From Basidiobolus meristosporus CBS 931.73 (lineage: Eukaryota > Basidiobolomycota > Basidiobolomycetes > Basidiobolales > Basidiobolaceae): DNA of 64,000 nucleotides. Of this stretch, positions 11,747 to 22,418 are shown one piece after another. Each line of letters starts with the position of its first letter. The first letter of the stretch is position 1. Where the stretch lies: the NCBI GenBank assembly GCA_002104905.1, contig MCFE01000391.1, positions 1 through 64,000 of the forward strand. The letters run 5' to 3'. A program made the position numbers and the translations under genes. Below the pieces are notes generated by a model. That model did not search any database. It saw only the letters and a program-made list of their open reading frames with translations, and had not been told where the DNA came from.

Positions 11747-12631
11747 TTACTCTTCATAATGCTCCAGACACATTTCTCTCAGTGGATGTCTTCTTGTACG
11801 AATATACTATGCATTGATAAGTATCTTAACTATTTTACCAATTCTGCTGTTTTCACCTATATATGACTTTTGGCTGTATTTACCTGCCAATATGCTGAAT
11901 GTCTTCAGATATCAAAATGTATGCTTTACCCTCACTATGAAATGATTAAATATCTCATTGTAGAGCTTCTGCTTCCTGCTAGTCACACCATTCCTTTGCT
12001 TCCTACAAGCTGTAATACATCTTAATATCTGACAATCCTCTCCTACATAAGCTAAGTCTGCCACACATTTCTCCCCTCTACTGAATTCTGGATGATTCTC
12101 TACCCAGAGTGTTTTGTCATGCCTACTTCCAGCAAATGGCCCACTAAACCAGATGATGTTACCCTCAATGTCAGGCAGTGCTTGAAACTCCACACAGTGT
12201 GTCTTGCACTTGCCAGAATAAAAGTGCCTCTACCCTCTAGAAGGTCTATTAATCCTGACTGGGAAGGCATCCAAAATACTCCTTATATGGAACCTGTTGC
12301 TGAACATTCTGGGATGTGGAACTCTATTGGAGCTTCTGAACCTAGTACTCCAAGCTTGCTTTAAGTCATACATATCCTCTGCAAGGTGGTTCTCCATTGC
12401 TGTCAGTTGGGAATGGGAGCTTCTAGGACTTTTGTTGCCATGGATGGTAGGATGAAACCTCATAGGGCAATAGATCTTGTAATAGCAGAGAAGCTTAACA
12501 AGGGATCTCCTTGAGTAGATTGGGGTAGATGGACCACAGTACTTGGTATAGATCTCCTCTAGTGTATCAAAAGGAAATCCAGTGGTAGTGATGGGATTGA
12601 TGAGAAAAGACCATTCAGATGAATAAGTCAT
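11747..12631 (-). pseudogene. Harbinger transposase (DDE), copy A
   Basis: Starts MTYSSEWSF (12,631). It resembles DDE_Tnp_4 transposases: an N-terminal helical part, a first acidic motif ILDAFPVRINRPS, then IIWFSGPFAGSRHD (second Asp) and RVKHTF near the third acidic position, which in copies B and C is RVEHTF. Here that residue is Lys. An in-frame TAG replaces the Gln of GQRHF, a TGA follows HTF, and one more stop lies near the end. The reading frame otherwise runs to TAA at 11,747. Confidence 0.75.
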
Positions 12632-12994
12632 ATTCAAATTGGTAAGGATCTGGCTGATATGATTTAATTTGATTCGATTTAGCACAATCAGCTTTATTTA
12701 TCTGATTTTCCATGCATTATGATTAAATCTCCATAAATTGCCATGTATCCCATCATTTCATTGCAAAACTCATCCTCAAATAATGACTGGGTATTTGTAT
12801 TGATGTTTTACTCACAAGTCTATAATTAAATAGGAAATCTGTAATTGATGTGTTCTGATCCGTGCCAATGTAATCCAAGATGCCTCATGCATAATGTATG
12901 GAGAATTCAACAATCACATTAGTTTTCATATATATTTCATATAAGACCAGGTTGATACCAATACACTACTGTATAAGTATCCAAATCCATCACT

Positions 12995-14241
12995 ATGGTC
13001 CCTATACTAAGTCTCAACTCATTTTTAGTTCAACCCAGACAAAACCCATCTCCCAGCTCACAAGCACGGTCTGGACCTAAAAAGGCAATGTTGGATCTGT
13101 TTGAGTTCTTGCCAAATAATTTCAGTATGGCCCAATTGTCTATGATAAGCCTTCATACAGATATTTGGGCACTACTGACTAATCCAGCAGAACTAGATAC
13201 CTTGGGCAGTTGACAGAGATGGAAGAACCTGAGTAGAAAGCTGTGGCATAAGTTTGACATCAAGATGCCAGCAGATGTATGTAAGAAGATATATAACAAG
13301 ACAAGTATTGAAATCAAGAATGAGCTGAGAGTGAGGGGATTTGATGAGGAAGCCACACAGGAACAATTGTGTGAGCAATTTGCTCAGTACCGGCTGGATG
13401 CATCTATTTGTGCCTCAACATTGGGAACCAAAGAGATTTTGAATGAGTTTTTGCCTCAAATGACTAATGTATTATGTGATATATTAGTAGAGTTAAGTTG
13501 CTTCCAAGAGCAATATACACAGGACTCATCCAGGCAATAGTTGCAAAGAATTAAACAGAGGGTAAGTGAATACCTTGAGGAATCAGAAGGTGAGCTTCAA
13601 GAGGAAAAATACAGACCGCCAGCAATATTGTCTAGATTGCACCAGTATGCCTTGCTGGACTCCTTACCATCCCTTGCAACTCCAGTGTGCCAGTGCATGT
13701 CAGTCCAAACTATGCCAAGACCCTTCACAAGAGCGTCCCACATTGACTCAATGCGTATTGGGTCAATGCACACTTCAGAGCAAAACCACCAGAACCCACC
13801 AAACTGCTCAAAGAGGACACAAGTCCATTGGAGCGGGCCAAGTTGTGTCAACAAGCGGCATCACACCAAACTCAGCCAAGGGCCATGCTTGCGCACCAAG
13901 TTGCATCTTTGCGTGCCATTACACCTGACTATCAGCAAGTTTCTTCTTGTGAACTGACTGATGATGACCCACATGAAGTGCCTCCACCATCAGAGCCTTT
14001 GGCAAGTAAAAGAATGCGCCAGCACATAGCACTGCAGGCCAGCTCAGTTGCATCATCTGGAGCAATTTAGCATGGCCAAGCTGCAGCATTGCACTCATCA
14101 ACTAGGAGGTAAAATACTAACTACAAACACATAAGTAGCCAAGAGGATAGTCAACAAGAAAATAGTTTAAGTGTGCAAAGTGAATCACTACCAAATGCTT
14201 CAGTAGTAATCCCTGTGAGAAAAAAGCCTAGGAGAAGATGA
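12995..14241 (+). pseudogene. Harbinger accessory protein gene, copy A
   Basis: Divergent from the transposase. The core (13,095-13,540) encodes LFEFLPNNFSMAQ, a helical section with MPADVCKKIYNKTSIEIKNE, and ILNEFLPQMTN. It then runs with frame changes through a Gln/Ser-rich middle into a C-terminus ending KKPRRR and TGA at 14,239-14,241, a plausible nuclear localisation signal. PIF/Harbinger elements encode a second, often Myb/SANT-like, DNA-binding partner. The position fits, but I cannot identify a Myb motif. Introns may explain some frame changes. Confidence 0.5.
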
Positions 14242-17200
14242 TGCAATTGCATTGAATTGCTATTATTTGTAATGATCCAAGCAACGCATTTTTTTTGCAA
14301 TCCGCATCAAGCTGTTGCAAACTAACAATCACTAAATTTCTGATATAAGCAATATTAAGGTTTCTCACATTTGAGACATAACCCCTTTAAATAAACACCC
14401 TGCATATGTATACATCATATGTGGCACCAGTGCAGCCATTTGATCTGGTTTGCACCATATGATTGGTTGCATGCTGACTATGACACATTGTCCAATTGCT
14501 GGGATCAGGGATTTACTTGCTTAATGGGCAAAATGGGATATTTGTTGGCAAATCAGCTAGCTTGTGTATTGGTCAAAGAGCCAATTGGGGGCTGAAAGCT
14601 TCAGGATACTTTGGACCTATTACCCACTGAGATACCATCCAATTGGAGTGATGGTAACCAAAATGGTAAGTATCAGTGTATTTTATAGTGTGATACGCAT
14701 TTATTTCCATTTATATTCAAGAAACATATCCAAATACTGGATTTTACCTATCATAATAGTGGTATCTGATTGCGCACAGGATGCAAACATTACAAGTGGG
14801 CACAATCATTCATGCCAACCTCATTGTGTCAGATTGTGCCATAGTGTTCAAGATTGTCCCACATGGTGCAAAATAGTCCAAGAGCAATGCTGCCTACTGG
14901 TAGCTACAATATTGCACCCAATTGTTCTATTGCGCCCAAGTGTTCTTAGAGACTGTGGATTTTGCCATGCGCCCTGGCACAGTACAATGGAACAAGTCTA
15001 ATAAGTACCCTATACCTTGGATCATCAAGCTTTTGGACCAACTCAATGGAGCCACCATTTTCTGCAAGATTGACCTCATGTCAGGATACAACCAGATCAA
15101 GGTGAGGCCAGAAGACATCCCTAAGACAGCATTCAGGACCAGATATGCACAATATGAGTACTTAGTCATGAGTTTTGGCCTCACCAATGCCCCTGCAACA
15201 TTCATGACCCTGATGCAGACTGTCTTCTGGGAGTACTTAGACATGTTTGTGATAATCTACCTCAAGGATATATTGATAGACAGCAAGACAGAAGAGGATC
15301 ACTCAGTGCACATTAAAAAGGTCTTGAAGAAGCTAAGAGAAAAAGCTGTATGGCAAGCCACTCAAGTGTGGATTCTTCAAGGAACACATTGAATATCTGG
15401 GACACATAGTGACTAGCACAGGAGTAACCTTAGACCCTAAGATGGTGAAGTTATCAAGAATCTGAAGCAGCCCCATAGCATATCAGAGCTCAGATCATTC
15501 CTTAGAATGGTTTCCTATTATTGGAGATTTGTCAAGTCCTTTGCAAGTATTGCAGCCCCTTTAAGTGATATCCTCAAGAAAGACAATACCTGCAAGTGGG
15601 ACATAGCTTGTGAAACTGCCTTCCAGACGCTCAAGAATGAGCTTGCTGAGCTGCTAAGCTTAAGAATACCTGACTTCAGAAAAGAGTTTACTCTGTGCCC
15701 AGATGCTTCAGATTATGCAATTGGTGGAGTGTTGAGCCAAGAACACAAGGGAAAGGACTACTCTGTTGCCTTTGAATCCAAGAAACTGAACTCAGCAGAG
15801 CAATACTATCCAGTGCATGAGATGGAGATGCTTGCTATGATACACTGTTTGACAACATGGAGATGCTATATTGAAGGAGTCAAATGCACTGTGAAGACTG
15901 ATCATGCCTCCCTCAAGTATGAAATTTACTCAGAGAGTACTCTCTAAAAGAATGACAAGATGGAGTGAGTACATTCAGCAATTTGACTTGGAGATTCTCT
16001 ACTGCCCTGGAAAAAACAACAAAGTTGCTGATACCTTATCAAGATTAGAACAAGTTGCACAACTCAACTTGGTGCATGAATCAAATTGGACTAGCCTATT
16101 ACCAAAGTACTAGGAGGACCAAGTTATTCCTAATGTGGTGGATGAAGATATCAAGAAGATTATCAGGGATGAAGCCAGCAAATTTGTAGTACAGGATGAA
16201 ACACTCTACCAGATTGTTGATGGAAACCTTATTGCCTATTGCCCTTATGTTTCTTGCCTGAATGTAATACATAAGCTACACAATGGATATGGACATCTTG
16301 GAATTGAAGGAACCTATAGCCTTGTGAAAGCCAGAGCATGGTGGCTCAGAATGAAGCATGACATTGCGAAGCTAGTGAAAACATGCCCAAATTGCCAAAT
16401 CAACCAAGGCCAACCACAGAAAATTGCTGAACACTTTCCCCTTGGAGCCTGTAAGACCATTCAAAAGATTGGTAATTTACTTTATTGGAAGACTGCCAAC
16501 TACCTGGAAATGCAACCATTGGATCCTAGTAGCAATTGACCATGCCACTAAATGGCCAGTGGCTAAAGCTGTACCTATAGCTAGTGAACAAGAAGTTGCA
16601 AGTTTCATCTACTATGAGATCCTTATGAAGTTTGGTTGCACTATAGAGATTCTATCTGATAGAGGTGCAAACTTTATGGCAAAGACACTGGAAACTTACC
16701 TGGAAATGCAGTAGATCAAGCACTTGAAAACCTTGGCATATCACCCCGTAACTAATGGAGTCACCAAATGGTTTAATGAATTATTTAGAAAAATTCTGGC
16801 CAAGTATGCAAATGAAGTTATCAGTAGATGGGATGAGTATATAGACCAAGCACTCTTTGCATGCAGAGTCAGAGTACACAACGCCACCCAACAATTGCCA
16901 TTTTACTTGGTGTATGGATGTAGACCAAGGTTTTCAGGAGATCTCACTCAACCAAAGCTTACAGACACCTTAGAAGATGAACTTAGTCAGCCAAGTAGAC
17001 ACCAGCAACTGGAACAAAGATGTCAAGAGGCAAAGAGCAATTATCTCAAAGTGCAGAAAATATGAAGCAGAGATTTGATAAAACTATAGCACCAGAAGCA
17101 TTGACAGTTGGGAACTTTGTATTGCTGAGAAACAACACTTGGAAGAAGTTTGAGCCACAATGGACAGGACCATTCAAGATCATCAGAGAATGTCTGTTTG

Positions 17201-17350
17201 CAACTTACCAACTGGTGGACTAACAAGGCAATATCCGGGAAGACTTAGTGCATAGGGACAGACTCAAGCTTGCAAGACTTGTTGATAATACTGAACCATC
17301 AAGATATTGGTATCACAAGAAAAGAGATTCAGGAGAACCCTCTCAACTTC

Positions 17351-17362
17351 AGTTGGGGAGAA
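17351..17362 (+). other. Polypurine tract
   Basis: AGTTGGGGAGAA lies immediately before the TGTT start of the 3' LTR. This is the expected plus-strand priming site. Confidence 0.55.
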
Positions 17363-17731
17363 TGTTTTGATCTGCTGCTTGAATGTTTAAGTTAGATCAT
17401 TTTTTAGTCAAATGAATTAGTTATGTGTTTAGCTTATCAGTATGTCAGTATTATCTATCAGATCAGTAGCATTAGTCAGCAAATGAATTCACAGATCCTT
17501 ATCACACAGAAAAAGATATTTTAAGTAGGATTTTATTGGGTGATGATGATGCAATCAAATGACTCATCAGCCACAGACTACACTAGAAAGTACAATTAGT
17601 CAGCAATTGATCTGGCAAAATGTATATAAGGATCTGCCAGAACCTCAATACAGATCAGCTCAAGTTTTAGTGAATACAATACTAGCTAAACTCCCTATTC
17701 CTCTACAAATGTTATACCAAGACTAGTAACA
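17363..17731 (+). repeat. 3' LTR of the gypsy element
   Basis: TGTTTTGATC..AGTAACA (TG..CA), about 369 bp, matching the 5' LTR. The TATATAAGGATCTG and CAATACAGATC regions are shared between the two LTRs. Confidence 0.8.
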
Positions 17732-17929
17732 ACCGGTTTCTAAGATAGCTGCTGGTTTGTATCACTGCCTGGTCCTTGACTGCTAATTTAACTAAGTGCT
17801 TTTTAAGTTGTTGTGCAGGTGAATCCATTTTTACCTGCTTGACCCTTATTGGCATTCTTCCTGCTGCCTGACATCTCCTTGAGTCTTGTATAGAGCTCTT
17901 GGCCTGGCTTGCAATGGGCTCTTGAGGAT
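17732..17929 (-). pseudogene. Unassigned retroelement fragment
   Basis: A minus-strand open frame (running from about 17,929 to 17,732) is Lys/Gln-rich (KKHLVKLAVKDQAV) with no recognised domain. It is caught between the gypsy 3' LTR and the start of a copia LTR. It may be the other side of the target into which the gypsy element inserted, but this is not proven. Confidence 0.3.
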
Positions 17930-17961
17930 GTTGTAGCAATTTGTAATTCCATCTATATATT
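17930..17961 (+). repeat. First 32 bp of a copia 5' LTR, cut off by Harbinger B
   Basis: TGTTGTAGCAATTTG.. ends in ATT at the Harbinger border. The rest of the LTR resumes at 22,102 after the second ATT. The joined order matches the solo LTR at 25,747-26,092 (reverse: ..CTAAATATTCACC..). Confidence 0.65.
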
Positions 17962-18595
17962 AGACTTGTTCCATTGTACTGTGCCAGGGTGCGTGGCACA
18001 ATCTGCAGTCTCTAAGAACAATTGGGTGCAATATTGTAGCTACCAGTAGGCAGCATTGCTCTTGGACAATTTTGCACCATGTGGGACAATCTTGCACACT
18101 ACGGCACAATCTGATACAATGAGGTTGGCATGAATGATTGTGCCCACTTGTAATGTTTGCATCACATGCACAATTGGATATTGCTATTATGGTAAGTAAA
18201 ATCCGGTATTTGGCTATGTTTCTTTAATGTAAATGGAAATAAATGCGTATCACACTATAAACTACACTGATACTAACCATTTTGGCTACCATCACTCCAA
18301 TTGGATGGTATCTCAGTAATTAACTGGTTGCAAAGTATCCTGAAGCTTTCAGCCCCCAATTGGCTCTTTGACCAATACAAATGCTACCTGATTTGTCATC
18401 AAATATCCCATTTTGCCCATTAAGCAAGTAAATTAATGATCTCAGTGATTGGACAAGGTGTCATAGATAGCATGCAACCAATTGTATCGATGCAAATCAG
18501 AACAAATGGCTGTACTGGTGCCACAGATGATGTATACATATGCAGGGTGTTTATTTATAGGGGTCCTGTCTCAAATGTGAGACAACCTTAATATT

Positions 18596-19329
18596 AGACT
18601 TGTTCCGTTGGATAGTGCCACATTGAGCCATGAGTGCCAAATGATGCCATAGTGTGCCAGAGAGGCCAAGTGAGCCACTACCTGGCCACAGAGTGTGAAA
18701 CATAGCTCTGCATCTTCATGCAAAGTAGCCCCTGTGTTTCACCCATTGTGTTGGAGAAAATCCATTTTTTGAACTTTTTTTGTGGATCAATGTAACTCAG
18801 GATGTGTAAGTGCACAGCAGAACTGAAGATATGCATCTGGTACTCAATACCCATGGCACTCTGTATCTAGCTCCTGTAGCTTGTATCATGTCACAAAAAT
18901 GAATGGCACTATCTTGGTCCACTGGTACTATCTGGCACTATAAGTGCTTTGTATAGATCTTAATTTAGGCCTAATATTTAAATATAGTGCCAGATAGTAC
19001 CAGTGGACCAAGATAGTGCCATTCATTTTTGTGACATGATACAAGCTACAGGAGCTAGATGCAGAGTGCCATGGGTATTGAGTACCAGATGCATATCTTC
19101 AGTTCTCCTGTGCTCTTACACATCCTGAGTTACATTGATCCACAAAAAAAGTTCAAAAAATGGATTTTCTCCTGCGCAATGGGTGAAACACAGGGGCTGC
19201 TTTACATGAAGATGCAGAGCTATGTTTCACACTCTGTGGCCAAGTATAGGCTCACTTTACCTCTCTGGCACACTATGGCATCATTTGGCACTCATGGCTC
19301 AATGTGGCACTATCCAACGGAACAAGTCT
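18596..19329. mobile_element. 734-bp foldback MITE
   Basis: Two arms of about 350 bp are near-perfect inverted copies around a short AT-rich centre near 18,945-18,985. The ends AGACTTGTTCCGTTGG..CCAACGGAACAAGTCT match the Harbinger termini. ATT lies on both sides (18,593-18,595 and 19,330-19,332). Copy A at the matching place reads an uninterrupted CTTAATATTGCTTAT (reverse strand), giving the empty site. It has no coding capacity and would need the Harbinger transposase to move. Confidence 0.88.
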
Positions 19330-19440
19330 ATTGCTTATTTCAAGAATTTAGTGATCACTGATTTGCAATGGCTCAATGTGGATTGCAAAAACAAATGCGT
19401 TGTTTGGATCATTACAATTAATAGCAATTCAATGCAATTG

Positions 19441-20731
19441 CATCATCTTCTCCTAGGCTTTTTTCTCACAGGGATTACTACTGAAGCATTTGGTAGTGAT
19501 TCACTTTGCACACTTAAACTACTTTCTTGTTGACTATCCTCTTGGCTACTTGTGTATTTGTAGTCAGTATTCTGCCTCCTAGTTGATAAGTGCAATGCTG
19601 CAGCTTGGCCGTGCTCAATTGCTCCAGATGCTGCAACTGAGCTGGCCTGCAGTGCTATGTGCTGACACATTCTTTTACTTGCCAAAGGCTCTGGTAGTGG
19701 AGGCACTTCATGTGGGTCATCATCTGTCAGTTCACAAGAAGAAATTTGCTGATGGTCAGGTGTAATGGCACACAAAGATGCAACTTGATGCGCTGGCCTG
19801 GCCCTTGGCTGAGGTCAATGTGATGCCGCTTGTTGATGCAACTTGGCCTGCTCCAATGGGCATGTGTCTTTTTGAGCAATTTGGGGGTTCTGGTGGTTTT
19901 GCTCTAAAGCATGCGCATTGACCCAATATGAGTTGTATCAATGCGGGGCACTCTTGTGAAGAGTGTTGGTGTAGTTTGGACTGACGTGCACTGGTGCACT
20001 GAAATTGCAAGGGATGGTAAGGAATCCAGCAAGGCGTGCTGGCACAATCTAGACAATGTTGCTTGCGGTCTTTATTCCTCCTCTTAAAGCTCACCTTCTG
20101 ATTCCTCAAGGTATTCACTTACCCTCTGTCTAATACTTTGCAACTGTTGCCTGGATGAGTCCTGTGTATATTGCTTTTGGAAGCCACTTAGTTCTACTAA
20201 TATGTCATGTAATACATTGGTCATTTGAGGCAAAAACTCATTCAAAATCTCTTTGGTTCCCAAAGTTAAGGCACAAACGGACACATCAAGCCCATACTGT
20301 GCAAATTGCACGCAAAATTGTTCCCGCACGGCTTCCTCATCAAATCCCCTCACTCTCAGCTCATTCTTGATTTCAATACTTGTCTTGTTATATATCTTCT
20401 TACATACATCTGCTGGCATCTTGATGTAGAACTTGTGCCACAGCTTTCTACTCAGGTTCTTCCATTTCTGTTGACTCTTCAAGGTATCTAGTTCTGCTAG
20501 ATTAATGAGTAGTGCCCAAATATCTGTATGAAGGCTCATTATAGACACCTGGGCCATACTGAAATTATTTGGCAAGAACTCAAACAGATCCAACATTGCC
20601 TTTTCTGGTCCAGACTGTGCTTGTGAGCAGGGAATGGGTTTTGTCTGGGTTGAGCTAAAGAGGAGGTGAGACTTGGTATAGGGAGCATAGTGATGGATTT
20701 GGATACTTATACAGTGGTGTATTGGCATCAA
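19441..20731 (-). pseudogene. Harbinger accessory protein gene, copy B
   Basis: Better preserved than in copy A. One frame (20,731-20,084) runs 215 codons through LFEFLPNNFSMAQ, WHKFYIKMPADVCKKIYNK and ILNEFLPQMTN to YLEESEGEL. After a frame change, the C-terminal part (19,775-19,443) has SSCELTDDDPHE and ends KKPRRR. The true start is probably downstream of the first codon of the open frame, for example at MLDLFEF. Helical N-terminal domain, acidic/Ser-rich middle and basic tail suggest a nuclear DNA-binding partner of the transposase. This is inference. Confidence 0.5.
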
Positions 20732-21043
20732 CCTGGTCTTATATGATATATATGAAAACTAATGAGATTGTTGAATTTTTCATACATTATGCATGATGCA
20801 TCTTGGATCACATTTACACAGATCAGATCACATCAATTGCAGATTTCCTATTTGATTTTAGACATGTGAGTAAAACATCAATAAAAATACCCAATCATTA
20901 TTTGAGGATGATTTTTGCAACATAATGATGGGATACATGGCAATTTATAGAGATTTAATCATAATTGATGGAAAATGAGATAAATAAAGCTGATTGCGCC
21001 AAATTGAATCAAATCATATCAGCGCAATCCTCCCAACTCTGAT

Positions 21044-21928
21044 ATGACTTACTCTTCTGAATGGTCTTTTCTCATCAATCCTGTTGCTACCACTGGATTT
21101 CCTTTTGACACACTACAGGAGATCTATACCAAGTACTGTGGACCATCTACTCCAATCTACTCAAGGAGATCCCTTGTTAAGCTACTCTGCTATTACAAGA
21201 ACTATTACCCTTCAAGGTTTCATCCCACCATCCATGGCAACAAAAGTCCTAGAAGCTTGCATTCCCAGCTGACAGCAATGGAGAACCACCTTGCAGAGGG
21301 TATGAATGACTTAGAGCAAGCTTGGAGTACTAGGCTTAGAGGCTCCAATAGACTTCCATATCCCAGAGTGTTCAGCAACAGGCTCCATATAAGAAGTATT
21401 TTGGATGCCTTCCCAGTCAGGATTAACAGACCTTCTAGAGGGCAGAGGCACTTTTATTCTGGCAAGTACTAGGCACACTGTGTGATGTTTCAAGCACAGT
21501 CTGACATTGAGGGTAACATCATCTGGTTTAGTGGGTCATTTGCTGGAAGTAGGCATGACAAAGCACTCTGGGTGGAGGATTATCCAGAATTCAGTAGAGG
21601 GGAGAAACGTATGGCAGACTTAGCTTATATAGGAGAGGATTGTCAGATATTAGGATGTATTACAGCTTATAGAAAGCCAAGGAATGGTGTGCTTAGCAGG
21701 AAGCAGAAGCTCTACAATGAGATACTTAATTGTTTCAGAGTGAGGGTAGAGCATACATTTGGATATGTGAAGAGATTCAGCATATTGGCAGGTAAATACA
21801 GAGGAAAGTTATATATAGGAGAAAACAGCAGAATAGGTAAAATAGTTAAGATACTTATCAATGCACAGTATACTCATTCAAGAAGACACCCACTGAGAGA
21901 AATATGTCTGGAGCATTATGAAGAGTAA
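21044..21928 (+). pseudogene. Harbinger transposase (DDE), copy B
   Basis: ATG at 21,044 (MTYSSEWSF). The frame runs to TAA at 21,928 and is broken by a single in-frame TAG just after FYSGKY. It carries ILDAFPVRINRPS, WFSGSFAGSRHDKALW and RVRVEHTFGYVKRFS, matching the three acidic positions of the DDE_Tnp_4 fold. It is the least damaged catalytic copy. With one nonsense mutation the full enzyme would be about 294 aa, short for the family. Confidence 0.78.
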
Positions 21929-22101
21929 ATAAAGCAAGGAAAGCGCTACTCTGAGCAACATAAGTAAAATTGAGTAAAATTATCACTAACTATAACCTAC
22001 CACTGGCATGATGGTAGAAATTATAGTGCCAGATAGTGCCAGATTGATCCGGCACCATAAACAGGCTGGCACTATGTGGCACTATCCAACAGAATAAGTC
22101 T

Positions 22102-22418
22102 ATTCACCAAACTTGGTCACTTTGACCAATACCTCCAAATCCTAGAGAATGCTTACCAAAATCCTTGCTGGGTTTTACTTGAACACTTTCACCAAAATAT
22201 TGGGTAGCCAGAACATGAAAATTCTCAAAGTTATTCAAACTGCCCCAATCTTTGCACACATGCTTTTAGGACATTCCTAAGCCTATCCTACATGTTTTGT
22301 ATGCCAAGACCTTCTAAATTTATAAATATTAATTTTACATTGAATAAATAAAGAAGTGAAAACCACATAATCTACTTGTTTTCCCAATCTCTTCCAATAT
22401 CTCCAAGACTCTACAACA
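22102..22418 (+). repeat. Remainder of the copia 5' LTR
   Basis: Resumes with ATTCACCAAACTTGG after Harbinger B and ends CTCTACAACA (..CA). It aligns by eye with 2,155-2,445 and with the reverse of 25,747-26,092. Confidence 0.7.

Larger units (their letters stand above)
11574..14999 (+). mobile_element. PIF/Harbinger-like DNA transposon, copy A
   Basis: It begins AGACTTGCTTTG and ends CAATGGAACAAGTCT, so the outermost AGACTTG is inverted at the two ends. It is flanked by AAT on both sides (11,571-11,573 and 15,000-15,002). Excising the element with one AAT rebuilds a continuous gypsy RT frame, which confirms the boundaries. Inside are a transposase on the minus strand and a second gene on the plus strand, the two-gene layout typical of PIF/Harbinger. 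Both genes carry stops. Confidence 0.85.
11039..17223 (+). pseudogene. Gypsy pol: protease, RT, RNase H, integrase (interrupted)
   Basis: The protease tail (11,039-11,170) leads into [30 protein letters not shown] and DYRVLN end at the insertion (11,573). RT resumes at 15,003 with YPIPWI, DLMSGYNQI and FGLTNAPATF. The catalytic box reads YLKD (about 15,265) instead of YxDD. RNase H follows at 15,507-15,950, with DASDYAIGGVL and TDHASLKY. The integrase HHCC zinc region lies at 16,260-16,410 (HLGIEGT, CPNCQ), its core at 16,530-16,700 (AIDHATKW, LSDRGANF), and GPF motif at 17,170. Several frameshifts and stops are present (for example 15,946 and 16,713). Confidence 0.85.
9580..17731 (+). mobile_element. 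Full-length but dead Ty3/gypsy retrotransposon with a Harbinger insertion
   Basis: Two LTRs of about 368 bp (9,580-9,947 and 17,363-17,731) flank gag, protease, RT, RNase H and integrase in the canonical Ty3/gypsy order. A primer-binding site for initiator Met-tRNA follows the 5' LTR. A purine tract precedes the 3' LTR. The coding part is split by a 3,426-bp Harbinger element at 11,574-14,999. Removing the insert and one AAT copy restores the RT frame across the junction. Many stops, a lost protease Asp and a lost RT Asp show the element is inactive. No clear 5-bp target duplication was seen (GACAG left, ACCGG right). Confidence 0.85.
17962..22101 (-). mobile_element. PIF/Harbinger-like DNA transposon, copy B (inverted, carrying a MITE)
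   Basis: An inverted copy of element A. Its left end, AGACTTGTTCCATTG, equals A's right end, and its right end ..CAGAATAAGTCT equals A's left end. ATT flanks both sides (17,959-17,961 and 22,102-22,104). Without the MITE at 18,596-19,329 the length is about 3.4 kb, close to copy A. The transposase reads on the + strand and the accessory gene on the - strand. Confidence 0.85.
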
